From the NCBI RefSeq assembly GCF_010389155.1, contig NC_057769.1, positions 35,387,548-35,451,547 on the forward strand: a stretch of DNA of 64,000 bases. Direction: 5' to 3'. The DNA comes from Erigeron canadensis (Eukaryota; Streptophyta; Magnoliopsida; Asterales; Asteraceae). The notes beneath the pieces are model-generated. The model did not search any database. It was given only the letters and a program-made list of their open reading frames with translations, and was not told where the DNA came from. This document shows, piece by piece, positions 9,526-21,100 of the stretch. A program made the translations under genes and the position numbers. Positions within the stretch are counted from its first letter, which is position 1, and each line of letters begins with the position of its first letter.

Positions 9526-10596
9526 TGTTATTAGAAATGTACACTTAATATTAAATAGTTCGATACCTTCTTAAAGTTTAAGCAAATAATTAGCACTTTC
9601 AGTCTAAAGTGACCAACCCTAAACACCTCGGAAGCCATATTTCTATGGAAAATTCAAACTTTCTTTTTGTCTGTGTTCCTCTTTCGATATGACAGATTAA
9701 AAACACATGGCATGCCGAAATGTTTGGACAGGTAGTCCAGTCCCACGCGATTTTGGGCCCAAACTCTTTGCAAAGTATTACTCGCGGCCTCGCGCGTTGC
9801 CGCGAAATACGTTTTTTTATAGTAAAGTCACGGATACAAATAATATATAGTAGTATTAGTGTAATACAAATACATATACTTCAAATCTTCAAACCTAAAT
9901 TTTAAAAAAGACAACAAAACGTAAAGCTATATTAAACATAACTTGTATCAACAATAAAAATAATAAGATGTATAAAAAAATAAAGCATAAAATAACTCTA
10001 TCAATGCAAATAATAATACTCTGACAACGGTGAAATAATACAAAGTCTTACTTTACTACTCGTAAAATAGTGATATTATTTTTTGTATAAAAGGAGGTTA
10101 TACACTTATAATGTTGTATGCATTAGAAATACTCTTTGGGCAACTTCCAGAGTTTCAGCCCACTTTACCTATTTCATTTAATCTCTTGACTCAGAGATAT
10201 TATACAACCCACAATAGCCCATTCATAAGTGCATAGGTCGAATTGCCACCTCTTGTTACTTGATTTAACATGGGATCCCTTTAGTTTTTTTGTTCATGAA
10301 TGCACAGTAATGGACTAATGGGATCACATTTGTCACAAGTGATTACTACATTTTAACATTTTGTTACATTCGAAATTGATCTAAAGTTAAGTAAGAAGAG
10401 GTGGGCTTCGTATTTGATCTTTTATGGAAAGCATCTTATTAGAGGCCTGTTTCACTACTCGACCGATGAATTACAAAACTTGAAAGTAACCAACCTCTTA
10501 CTTTATATGGTCTACAATGAACCAAGTATATAAATTGCAAAGTTGCACAGACCCAGCGGCCCACTAAGGAAAGGTCCACCCATATTGGGAAACATG
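9526..10596. other. Duplication remnant and possible Helitron 3' end
   Basis: 9526-9776 matches 23490-23995. At 9777 the match stops at a GC-rich segment with CGCGGC/GCCGCG arms, which on the minus strand resembles a Helitron 3' hairpin but ends GTAA rather than CTRR. A possible element could run to about 10076. The rest is AT-rich with no gene. Confidence 0.35.
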
Positions 10597-10601
10597 ACCA
10601 T

Positions 10602-10951
10602 TGTTGGGTTTATGGAGACTTGATAGGCAAGCCCAGTTTAGAAGGCTGTTAAGGCAGCATGCCTTACAACTTAAGTCACAGCAGGCCCTTTAATTAACTT
10701 AGGCCTGGTTACATGGTAACTTGGGAATTAAGTCATTAACCCTAATCTATCTATTATAAATATATTGTTATGTACATGTAATTCCTCATCATGGGAGTGA
10801 GAGGCAGAAAGCTTTAATAAAACATTCTAGTTGCAGCCGGTGGATTAGTTCACAAAGTTTAGTGTGAGATACCACGTTAAATCTCTCGTGTCCTTCATTC
10901 TTGTTATTTTTCTGGTTCCTATTGTGTGTGTGTACAGCTTTATTCCTAACA
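10602..10951. mobile_element. Solo LTR, 350 bp, target duplication ACCAT
   Basis: It begins TGTTGGGTTTATGG and ends TTCCTAACA, so the ends are TG..CA with matching TGTTGGG/CCTAACA arms. ACCAT flanks it at 10597-10601 and 10952-10956. There is no second LTR or internal region, so it is a solo LTR. Strand cannot be assigned. Confidence 0.85.
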
Positions 10952-10956
10952 ACCAT

Positions 10957-11495
10957 ATTCACAAAGTCTCCTTCCGGAATCAACATAGCTATAAGCATGA
11001 AAGCTACCCCCAGAATTAGAGAGTGGGGATTGAACATTAGCTTGCTAACTTAATACTCGAATTAAGAATCCACAAAAAGGGTGTTTGGGAGAGGATATTT
11101 TCAAATGTGTGTCCTAAGACCCGCGGTATATTAAAAATAAGTGTGTGCTCCCTAAAAATAAGCTAAGCTAAACTGCTAAAGCACATCCACTATCCACATT
11201 CAAATACTTCAATCTACAGTCCGCCATTCAGAAAACACAATAAGTTAATAGCTATAAACACCCGATTACAATTCTGATAAAAGGCAAAACCCGAAACAAC
11301 TTAGCAGCCTCTAGAGTCTAGACACAACTTAAACAAACAAATTAATGATTCTACTCAATAACTTACACTTCCACCAACATGATCAATAATACAAGCATTT
11401 AGATTGCAATACAAAATCCTCAACTAATAGTATGTATATACACATAAACGGGTAAATATAGGAAGTTTTCCGCGTTTGACTCGGTTTTACACGGC
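10957..11495. other. Intergenic, possible SINE remnant
   Basis: On the minus strand near 11020 there is a B-box-like GTTCAATCCCC, suggesting an old tRNA-derived SINE, but no clear A box or target duplication. No gene is seen; later exons of bL28m were sought here without success. Confidence 0.3.
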
Positions 11496-11631
11496 TTAAT
11501 AGTTTTTCAACCACTTTCCCCGGCTGCCCCAAAAATGTTTACAAATATACATATACATAATATATACATACATACATATACACATATATATTATACAAAA
11601 AAAAAAATGAAAGATAAGTGTGAGTACTAAC

Positions 11632-11831
11632 TTGTTTCCACCTTTCTCACTAACTTGATTACCAAACTGAATATGGCGGCCAGCAAAGATTCCACGGTGG
11701 GCCCTACCCATAACCACCTTACTATCCGGCAAACATTTTTTCAGTGATTCTTTAACTCCTGGATTCAAATTCTTTTCACCCCCAATATTTTTCATAATCT
11801 TTTTCACCATTTCCTTTGATCTGAATGCCAT
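11632..11831 (-). CDS. First exon of mitochondrial ribosomal protein bL28 (partial gene)
   Basis: The minus strand encodes MAFRSKEMVKKIMKNIGG and continues to GRAHRGIFAGRHIQFGNQVSEKGGN, which I recognise as the N-terminus of plant mitochondrial large-subunit protein L28. The exon is 200 nt (66 codons plus two bases) and ends at a good donor, GTTAGT, at 11631. A telo-box about 115 bp upstream fits a translation gene. The family is roughly two hundred residues or more long, and I could not find the downstream exons (expected to begin SRRCWKP-like) in the next 2 kb, which instead contains a solo LTR. It is either a broken or partial copy, or a gene with a very long first intron. Reading on past the donor gives a shadow extension into low-complexity DNA. 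Confidence 0.7.
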
Positions 11832-11944
11832 TTTTGTGATTTTAATTTCTGGGTTTTTGTTGGTTTATAATAAAGTTTTGATCTTTATGTCAAAATGAGT
11901 GTTTGGATCGAAAATTAAGATGATTGAAATGTTTCATTTGGGGG

Positions 11945-11955
11945 GTTTAGGGTTT
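11945..11955 (-). promoter_or_regulatory. Telo-box upstream of bL28m exon
   Basis: The minus strand reads AAACCCTAAAC, the telo-box typical of plant ribosomal-protein and translation-factor promoters. It supports 11831 as a genuine gene start. Confidence 0.65.
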
Positions 11956-12289
11956 TCTTGGATGTTATTTTCTTATATTTTTTACATCTCTCATATAGAT
12001 ATTTAGAGATTTTGTATAAATGGTCCCTAATCAATAGCTATATTACACATCTTGCATATTAGTTTTGGACCTTTGAAGTAGGCGTGTAATAAATGAACCG
12101 GAAAACTGAAAAATCAGTCCGAACCGCGTGATCCGAAACAGAAAAAATTAAAACCGGAAAAAACCGAAATTCAAAAAAACCGAAAACAAAAAAACCGAAG
12201 TGTAACGGTTCGGTTATGATTTTTAATATTCATTACCCGCGGTTAACCGAACTGAACCGAATTTTGATATATACCTACATAACTATATA

Positions 12290-14174
12290 TCTATTAAAAG
12301 AGTAGTTATGCTAGGATTTTTAGGCCATCCACCTTAATTTAAACTTTCTTCCAACAATGCCACATATGATTTATCCTACGTGTCATCTTCGTAAATTTTT
12401 TGACAATATTTAATTTATTTATTATGTATATATAGATATTTTTATAAAAATTATGACTTACCTAATTTTCAAATGTTATATGGATCTTAAAATTATTTAT
12501 TTTAGATAAAAATTTATTTTTTTAACCAAAATTGAAAATCCTGTAATTAATGGCTATTAAATTGATTTTTCAAAATTTTAATTTATAGTTAGAATTAGGG
12601 ATGTGCACGGGTTCAAAACCGGCCCGGCCCGACCCGAACCGTCAAAACCTGTGACCCAAAAATGCATGAAAAATGGAACCGAGACCCGACCCGTTGAACC
12701 CACGGGCGGGTCGGTTCGGATCCGGGTTTAGACGGTTCGGGTTTTTATGGGTGACCCGAAAATGACTTTCTAGATAGATGGTTGCTGCTTTTTGGGCTGA
12801 AAATGAAGATGATGGAGAAGAAACTAATTTCTGGGTTTGGCATGGAAACTGAGCTTTATGGGATCTAAAATCGGACGTGAATACGTGATGATGTGCGGTG
12901 TAGCCTGCAACTTATCGGAAGTGGTGGAGGGGATAGGGAGGCTCTATATATTCTTTTATCTGTACTTATAAAATATATTATATTCATTATTATACTTATA
13001 GATATATACATGTGGGTACTCGTGATTTTCAAAGGTGGTGAACTAGTGTGTAACAGGCTGTCACAAAGTAAATAAACAATAAATAAATTAATAAATAATT
13101 AATATTGGTATAGGAAATTGGTGATAGAGTGAAACGTGTACATTCATCATTCATTTACTTCACACTATTAATTATAAAAATAGTTTGCTCCATTTCCATA
13201 TTCTTGACATTACATCTCCATCGATGGATTCAAATGGCACTCAACTACTCAAGTTTCACACTCAAGATATTCCTTTCTTTACATCCTTATTATTGAAGAC
13301 ACATAGTTTGCTTTTCCTCCTTCTTTTGTATATATACATATATATACGCTTATATACACATGAATATATATGAATTTACAAACGTCGAAGATGAGTCTTA
13401 CAAGGAGAAGATAAAGCATGGAGTCATGGAATTAAAAATTACAAACGTCGAAGATGGCATATTTTCTTATGTCTGCACGTTGGACTTGGTACTTGGTAGT
13501 CAACTTATGAAAAACCCAACTATATTTAGCCCAAATATCACTTACACCCACATATTAAGGTATTCACGGGTTTTGCCGGGTCAAACCGGCAACCCACGGT
13601 TTTGACCCGACCCGAACCGAAAACCAAGAACCACGAATTTTATGAACCGTAAACCGGCCCGTTTAAGCGACGGGCGGGTCGTGCAGGTCCGGGTTGCGGG
13701 CGGGTCACGGGTTTCGGTCCAAATGCTCATCCTTAGTTAGAATGTGTTGATTAAAAATTTGCAATGTAAAAGAATAGACCAATAAATTGAATATAAAAAA
13801 CATTTAAAGAAAACAACAATCATTACTCGCAAAAATGAGTGTATCTAATTCTTTTTATAGTGACGATTAAAAATATTTAAATTAAATTATTTTAATATTT
13901 TTATGAAAATTATGACTTACCTAATTTTTAAATGATATATAGATCTTAAAATTTTTTATTTTAGGTAAAAATTTATTTTTTTTAACCAAAATTGAAAATC
14001 CTGTAATTAATTGTACATTTTTATCAATCCAACGAATGATAAGGTTGTATAAATTAATACAAAACACTTTTACTAATTATCAATATCCACATCTAGCTAG
14101 ATAATTTTTCTTATGTATATTCCATTAACGATATTTTAATTAGCCGCACATCGTGCGGGTAAAAGACCTACTAA
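12290..14174 (+). mobile_element. Helitron nested in the outer hAT-like element
   Basis: It starts A|TCTATTAAAAGAG and ends GACCTACTAA|T. A hairpin CCGCAC-ATC-GTGCGG lies 12-15 bp before the 3' end, as Helitrons require. Without its own insert it is about 740 bp. A 115-bp segment occurs twice in direct order (12436-12551 and 13894-14011), on each side of the inner element, so the Helitron itself carries an internal duplication. Confidence 0.75.
12596..13735. mobile_element. Inner hAT-like non-autonomous element, 8-bp duplication GTTAGAAT
   Basis: The ends are TAGGGATGTGCA and, on the opposite strand, TAAGGATGAGCA. GTTAGAAT flanks at 12588-12595 and 13736-13743. Subterminal regions are rich in GACCCG and GGGCGGGTC motifs. 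The middle (about 12770-13560) is unique, with a direct repeat ACAAACGTCGAAGATG at about 13379 and 13440, and no convincing gene. Confidence 0.85.
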
Positions 14175-14843
14175 TCATATATATGTATATTTACACATAT
14201 ATGTATTACATGAATCCATCATTTACATATTTATTTAACTAATTTTTTGTATTCGTTGTCTAAAATATTAATAATTTTACTAACTTTCTTTCAAAATCTA
14301 TGATTAATTTTGGATATTCTAAGTAAATTTCTTATATATATACTTTTTTTAAAAAAAATTGTTCACTTTGTTTAAGATACCAAACATATTAATAATATCA
14401 TATAAAAGACATTTTAAGTAGTAAATCATGACACTCTTAAATAGAAACTTGCATTGTATAAATATAGAGTTAGAGAAAAATAATTCACAATTAGATGTAA
14501 TGTATATTTAAATATATATTTATAAAATAAAATATTAATTTAGTTAAATAACTATTATACATATAAAAAAATAATTAATGTAATGTAAATTGACTATTAT
14601 AATTGAAAACTTAAATTTTATATTAGCATAACTTTAATAAATGGTTAACCGAAAATAAAACCGAAATTAACCGACTTTTTTGGGTAACCGATTTGCGGGT
14701 AACCGAACTTAACGGTTCAAAATTTCTCACTAACCGAACCGAAACCCGAAAAACGGTTCAAAATTTCTAACTAACCGAACCGAACCGAACCGTTTACATC
14801 CCTACTTTGAAGATAACTATCTAGTCAATCGTAACATGATGTA

Positions 14844-15345
14844 TCAAGGCAAAGAAATTTTTTTTTGAACAGCAGTGGTGATTGGACTCAGGGGCATGCC
14901 TCTTCATCGTTCGGTAGAGGTCGACCACGTCACCAGCACAGTCAATCCGAGGGCATGACAGGCGGTGGAAGTCCCACTACCGTTCTGGAGGAAACTAGCT
15001 AATACTAGAGAAAACCCCCATGCTCCACCTCATTGGCAAAGACTTCCCAATATATCTTTCAAAGGTTTTGAAACCGTGACCAATATTTGGCTGAAAGACA
15101 TAAGGACATTAAATGTCCAGTTGGGCTAATCAGGCAAAGAAATAATGATGCATCTCACAAAAAAGGACCAAAAAGCTTTTACCCCAAAAAAATGTAGATT
15201 CAGTTCCCTTTCCGTCAAAGAATCTTACTCAAGAGTTACACCTGATTCAGTATAGATGCCAAAATCATGAAGCGGACACTCGGTCTATGCAAGCAGAAAA
15301 GAAACGAAGGTGCGGAAAAATATTTTGCAACGTCCTTAGAATGAA
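14844..15345 (+). pseudogene. BURP gene fragment, split by a SINE
   Basis: From TATCAAGGCAAAGAAAT at 14844 and again from 15133 to 15345 the DNA follows the middle of the BURP1 domain (the segments encoding GKEI, KDQKAL, FSSKNL, EIMKRTL and EKYCATS), with deletions and frame breaks. Nothing of the signal peptide or CH motifs is present. It is closer to BURP1 than to BURP2-4, for example in its AAGGACCAAAAAGC phrase. It lies directly left of segmental copy B, in the opposite orientation to BURP3. Confidence 0.8.
14859..15132 (-). mobile_element. tRNA-derived SINE inside the BURP fragment
   Basis: On the minus strand it begins near an A box (TAGCCCAACTGG), has a B-box-like GGTTTCAAAACC, and ends in a poly-A run (T run at about 14858-14866 on the plus strand). 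The 11-bp duplication GGCAAAGAAAT lies at 14848-14858 and 15133-15143, and removing one copy restores the BURP-like reading at that point. Confidence 0.8.
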
Positions 15346-16548
15346 GGAAAATGGATGTTTCAAAGTTAATGCAAAAGTTTTGTCTTACTAAAGTTTAACA
15401 TTATATAATGCGCATTATATAATGCGCATATATATATTACTACGAAAACAGTATATATATTATATCTTACATTATGATAAAAGAAAGTTGCAACAACACA
15501 TGACTAAATAGTCCCACAACTAATCAACCTTATAGATAATTGAAAAGCCACATACTCACATAATGTATGTGTATTTTTCTGGCTAAGTTATTCATATGGA
15601 ACCCAAACAAAATGATCTTCTGGCAAAAAGTGACAAATTGGAACACTTCCTGGTTTCACTTTAAGCACTTGAAACGCCAAATGTTTTGGGTTCCATTTTG
15701 CGGTGTCTGTATGGCAGATTGCCACTGCATTAACTTTAGTACCATCTGCACCAGCCATTGAAACTGCATACGCTCGAGTACTGATGGTTCTATGGCAATA
15801 AAACACGGCATACACATAGTTTTGCTTATGGCAAACCACCGCTTTCTTTGCAGTGAGCTTTTTGCATAATTTTATTTTGTAATTTTGTAGAGCGGTAATT
15901 GTTTTAGGCCTTACTTCTGTTGAAAATGCTTTCACTTTTTTACCTAATCTTGTAGTACTGAAATAGACCATGGACTCTAGTGAAGTCGCACAATATTTGT
16001 CTTCACCTTCAATGCCTTTGTTCTCACATTCGCTAAGTGTTTATTTCAAATTTTCTGCTTCCAACGAGTCGGACTTAATAGAAAAATCATTGTAGATTTG
16101 AGGAAGATTCTTTGATGAAAAGGGTATCGAATCAACAACTGCTTTAGGTAAAAACATTGCCTCTTGGTCACCAGTTTTCATGAACTGCAGATTCATTTCT
16201 TGGCCTTGATACAAGTTGTTTTCCAAGAAAAAGAAAGCTACATTCGGGCTATCCTTGAGCTGATCCTCAGAGGCAGCATAGTGGTACACAAATGGATTTC
16301 GTGTTGGATGTACCCCTACAGAAATTGGCTTCCTCTTGGGGTCAGTATGCACCCCAATACCGCCTCTTCCAACACCAACATCTGTCCGTCTCCCTGGTCT
16401 TCCAGTTTGCACGCCTATGCCACCCCTTCCCATCCCCACGTTAGTTCCTCTCTGTACCCCGACTTTCTCCTCATTCTGTCCTGTAACTCAACAAATTAAT
16501 TTCAAAAATTAGTATAAGTATATATTACAAACAAAGTGAAACAGTTAA

Positions 16549-16756
16549 TATAGAAAGTATAAGTTTAAGTTTTTTTTGTATCAAGTTGGAACTACAGGGA
16601 CTAGTATTGTAAATATTAGGTGTAAAGCTGTTAGGAAACAGTTAGCTTGATTATTGTATATATATCATTGTAATTATATAATTAAAATGTAATAACAATC
16701 ATATTTTATGAAAATTCTTTAATTCATTCTAATAATTCCGCACTTATAATTTCATA
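16549..16756 (+). repeat. 5' LTR of Copia A
   Basis: 208 bp, followed without a gap by the primer-binding site. It lies in inverted orientation relative to the BURP3 gene. Confidence 0.9.
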
Positions 16757-16768
16757 TGGTATCAGAGA
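16757..16768 (+). promoter_or_regulatory. Primer-binding site of Copia A
   Basis: TGGTATCAGAGA directly after the 5' LTR. TGGTATCAGAGC-like sites pair with the 3' end of initiator tRNA-Met, as is usual for plant Copia elements. Confidence 0.85.
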
Positions 16769-16990
16769 ACGAGGTGTTCGTCATGAATCTTCTTCTCCGA
16801 TGAAGATTCCGGCGATTTGAATATCGGATAATCACCATTTCTGTGTAATCAAGATCGTTAGGGTTTTGATTTCGGTTTTCCGGCCACCTTCTAGTGATAC
16901 ATCTTCTTGATATCGTTAATTGTTGTTTCTATTACTTTTATTGATTGCTATTATTTCCATTAGGAAATTAGGTCATTTTCTGCTATAAAA

Positions 16991-18103
16991 ATGGCTGCTA
17001 CTGGTAATTTTGTTCCTCCGATCAATCAGATTCAATCTCAATCAAATGATTCTTTATTTCTAACTAGTTCTGATCATCCTGGCATGATGTTGACTAATGT
17101 ACCTTTTAATGGAAGTAATTTCTTTGGATGGAGTAGAACTATTTAAATGGCTCTTGGCGCCAAATTGAAATTAGGGTTTATAGATGGATCTACTCCTAAA
17201 CCTGATGCTGCTCATGAGGATTTAGGGAGGTGGATTAGGTGTGATTATATGGTCACTTGTTGGATCTTGAACTCAATGACTGCATAATTGTCAGAAGCAT
17301 TCTTATATGCTAAATCTGCCAAGGAGCTTTGGACAGAATTGGGTGAAAGGTATGGTCAGAGTAATGGACCTCTCATTTATCACATTGAGAGGGAATTGAG
17401 TAAAGTGAGTCAGGGTGATTTATCTGTTGCTGCATATTACAATAAGATAAAGAAATTTTGGGATGAATTGACTAGTCTTCATGGAATTCCAGTCTGTACT
17501 TGTGGTAAAATGCAGGAGTGTACTTGTGGTATAACTAAGAAATACCAGGAGATAGAAGGGAGGACAAGATTGATGCAATTCTTGATGAAGCTTAATGATG
17601 GTTTTGAGTCTGTAAGGAATCAAATACTCTCCATGGATCTTCTGCCTACTATCAACAAGGCTTACTATATTGTCCAACAAGTTGAGAAACAAAAACAGGT
17701 CACCACTACTAATCCAGATCCCACTGCTTATTTTACAAACCAACAATATGCAAAATATAATCAGGGACAGAAGAGAGATTTCAAGATTGACAAAGGAAAG
17801 AATTGTACCTATTGTAAACAAGATGGACATTTGTATGAACAATGCTTTGAGAGGCTTGGCTACCCTGATTGGTACAAAGGTAAGAAAGGAAAGAAGGTCA
17901 ACAGGATGGCTGCTCAAGTTGGTGCTGATATTGGAATTAAGGATTCTCCTTTTGATTTTAACTATGAAAATGAAATTCATAATGAGCAAAAGAGTGATTT
18001 TGACAAGAATCTTGTGGATGCTGTTTGTTTTGAGATGATGAAGATGATGCAAGAAAAGAACATGGTGATGACTTCTAATGTGGATTTGGCTGGTCCTTTC
18101 TAA
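16991..18103 (+). pseudogene. Copia A gag, two in-frame stops
   Basis: The frame opens at ATG 16991 with a short leader, then the retrotransposon gag domain (LSEAFLYAKSAKELW and onward), and a CCHC knuckle CTYCKQDGHLYEQC. TAA stops at 17144-17146 and 17285-17287 interrupt the first third, and the frame closes with TAA at 18101-18103. The pol frame overlaps the last 26 nt in a different phase. In most plant Copia elements gag and pol are one frame, so a small indel near 18100 is likely. The stops make it non-functional unless bypassed. Confidence 0.85.
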
Positions 18104-21100
18104 GCTACATGCAGGTATATCTGCTGATTTCTATGAAAGAGTTTATGCTCTTTCTTGTGTTGTGGATATTGATATAGATAAGGACTGGGTTACTGACTCT
18201 GGAACTACAGATAGTATGACACCTCACTTGCATTTACTAGAGTCCATTAAAACTCTCAAATATCTCATTAGAGTCAAACTGCCAGATGGTACTATCAAAT
18301 TAGTCACCAAAATGGGTCAAGTCACAATTAATCCTTCTCTTATTCTGAAAGATGTCTTTTATGTGCCTGATTTCAAGGTTAACTTGTTATCAGTAGGTCA
18401 ATTATTGAATTCTCAACCATTAATTGCTATTTTTGGTCCAACTTGGTTTGCTTTTCAGGACCTTTCAACTAAACAACTTGTCACAGTTGGGAAAGGTCAC
18501 AAGAAACTTTACATCTGCAAGCCTTCAACAACTCAATCTCATGTCAACTTCTCTGCTTCATTGCTGCCTATTATTACTAGTTTTGTTAATCAAGTTACTA
18601 GTAATTCTAATGTTCCTTTTGAATTGTTGCATGCTAGACTTGGTCATACTTCTATGTCTAAGTTGATTCATGTAGATGGTTACAAAAATGTTGATGTTTC
18701 TCATTTTATGTGTGATACCTGTTTGTTATCCAAACAACATAGGTTGCCTTTTCCAAGAAGTGAATCTAAATCTTCAATTCCTTTTGAGTTGCTCCATGTG
18801 GATCTTTGGGGTCCTTATCATGTTCCTGCACTTAATGGTGCACATTACTTCTACACTATTGTTGATGATTTTAGTAGAAGTACTTGGACCTATCTTTTGC
18901 ACACTAAGGACCAAGTTTGTTCTATTCTGTCTAATTTCTTCTCTTTTATTCACAATCATTTTGCTAAAAGACCAAAGTTCATTCGTTCTGATAATGGGAC
19001 TGAAATAGTAAATAGTGAGGTGTCATCTCTTTTGAGGTCCTTAGGAATTGTGCATCAAAAATCTATGTCTTATACACCCCAACAAAATGGAAGGGTGGAA
19101 AGGAAACATAGACATTTATTGGATACTGCTAGGGCAATTAAGATGAATGCAGGATTGACAAAGAAATTTTGGGGGCATTGTATTTTAGCTGCTACATACT
19201 TGATTAATAAAATGCCAATGAAAATTCTGAATTGGAAGAGTCCTTTTGAGATGTTGCATGGAAAACCACCTTCTTACACAAATCTGAGAATTGTTGGATG
19301 TCTATGTTATGCTATTAATCCTAAACCTCATAGAGATAAGTTTGATCCTAGAGGTAATAAGTGCATATTATTGGGATATCCTCCTGGTCAAAAGGGCTAT
19401 CTGGTATATGATTTGGATTCAAAAGAAGTATTTACTAGCAGAGATGTTGTTTTTGATGAAACAAATTTTCCTTTTAAGAAACAAATTGGTACTTCTCATC
19501 AGTACAATCACAAGGGTCCAATGGTTAGTTTATCAAAAGAAACTGGTGAAGAATTAGTTAATATTGGATTTGATGTTCAACATGATGTTTCTTCTAAGCA
19601 AATGATTGCTAGTGATCAAAGAAATGAAGAGGGTATTGAAAATGGTTTTCAAGAAAATGCTAATATACAATCTGGTGGGCCAGAAATTATTAACCCTATC
19701 AGAAGATATGCAAGAAGTACCACTGCCCCAGTCTGGTTAAGGGACTTTGTGGTTCCTAATAAGAAGGGGTCTGCTTCATGTGTTGTCACCAAGCCAAGTT
19801 ATCCTATTTTTAAGAATTCTGATTTTGAAGCCTATACTCCAGATTATGTTGCTTCTTTAGCCCATGTTCTTGCTACTGATGAACCTTCCACCTATAATCA
19901 AGCTTCTCAAAATCCTGAATGGATTGAAGCCATGGATAAGGAACTCAAGGCTTTAGAACAAAATGATACTTGGGTTTTGACTGAATTACCACAGGGTCAT
20001 AAAGCAATTTCATCTAAATGGGTGTACAAAATTAAGTACAAGTCTGATGGAACCATAGAAAGGTATAAAGCAAGGTTGGTAATTAGAGGTTTTGATCAAA
20101 AGCCAGGAGTGGATTACAAACATACCTTTTCCCCTGTAGCAAAGGCTGCAACTGTTAGAGTATTGATTGCTATTGCTACTGCCAAGGGGTGGCCTCTACA
20201 TCAATTGGATGTAAATAATGCTTTTCTGCATGGTTTTGTGGATGAAGAAATATATATGTTTCCTCCACAAGGGTATAAAATGGCACTTCCTAATCAAGTC
20301 TGCAGATTGAATAAATCTTTATATGGGTTAAAACAGGCTTCTAGGCAGTGGAACCAAGAACTATCTAAATTTCTAATCTCATTGGGATTTATGCAGTCAA
20401 AGAATGATTACTCTCTTTTTGTCAAAAGAGAAGGGGAGGTGTTTACGGTTGTTTTGGTGTATGTTGATGATATATTAATTATTGGCAATTCTGATTCTGA
20501 AATAAGAAACACCAAAGCTGAGCTTGATAAAAAGTTTACCATTAAGGATTTAGGTCTTGCAAGGTATTTCCTTGGTATTGAGTTATGTAGGACTGATGAT
20601 GGGACATATTTGAATCAAAGAAAGTATATTCTGGATTTGTTAAAGGATGCAGGCATGACTGCTGCTAAGCCTGTTGAATTTCCTTTACCTACTCACCTTA
20701 AATTGTCTTTGGATGAAGGGGAGAGTCTTCCTGATTCAGAATCCTATCAAAGGTTAGTGGGCAGACTGCTCTATTTGTCAATGACTAGACCAGATATATC
20801 ATATGCAGTTCAACATCTTAGTCAATTTGTTTCAAGTCCTAAATTGCCTCACATGAAAGCTGTAATGCATTTACTGAGATATTTAAAGGGCTCAATTTCA
20901 AAAGGATTGTTTTATCCAATGCAGTCTAATCTAAAGGTTACAGGCTTTAGTGATGCTGATTGGGGATCTTATGTCATGACAAGAAAGTCTCTCACTGGGT
21001 ATTGTATATTTTTGGGACATTCTTTGGTATCTTGGAAGACTAAGAAACAGGCAACAGTTTCAAGATCATCTACAGAAGCTGAATACAGGAGCATGGCAGC

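Larger units (their letters stand above)
5305..9776. repeat. Segmental duplication copy A (BURP2 and its upstream DNA)
   Basis: From GGATGTTTCAAAGTT near 5305 to the CTCTTTGCAAAGTAT segment near 9776, this block is collinear with 15346-23987. It contains BURP2 and about 2.3 kb of its upstream DNA. It differs by carrying a 264-bp insert (5370-5633) and a Helitron (8612-9525), and by lacking the Copia element and the 5S-headed SINE found in or beside copy B. Confidence 0.85.
12079..14804. mobile_element. Outer hAT-like non-autonomous element, 8-bp duplication CTTTGAAG
   Basis: The ends are TAGGCGTGTAA and, on the opposite strand, TAGGGATGTAA. CTTTGAAG flanks at 12071-12078 and 14805-14812, the 8-bp size of hAT insertions. 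Both subterminal regions are crowded with AACCGAAC and CCGGTT-like motifs. Its middle is interrupted by a Helitron (12290-14174), which itself holds another hAT-like element. No transposase is seen. Confidence 0.85.

Noticed and set aside
10789..11037. Minus-strand frame of 82 codons with a hydrophobic start
   Set aside because: It spans the right boundary and duplication of a solo LTR, so it is a chance frame.
13185..13605. Two short overlapping frames in the inner hAT-like element
   Set aside because: No domain and no match to a transposase; the element looks non-autonomous.
17420..18052. Minus-strand frame of 210 codons in Copia A
   Set aside because: Antisense shadow of gag with no recognisable domain.
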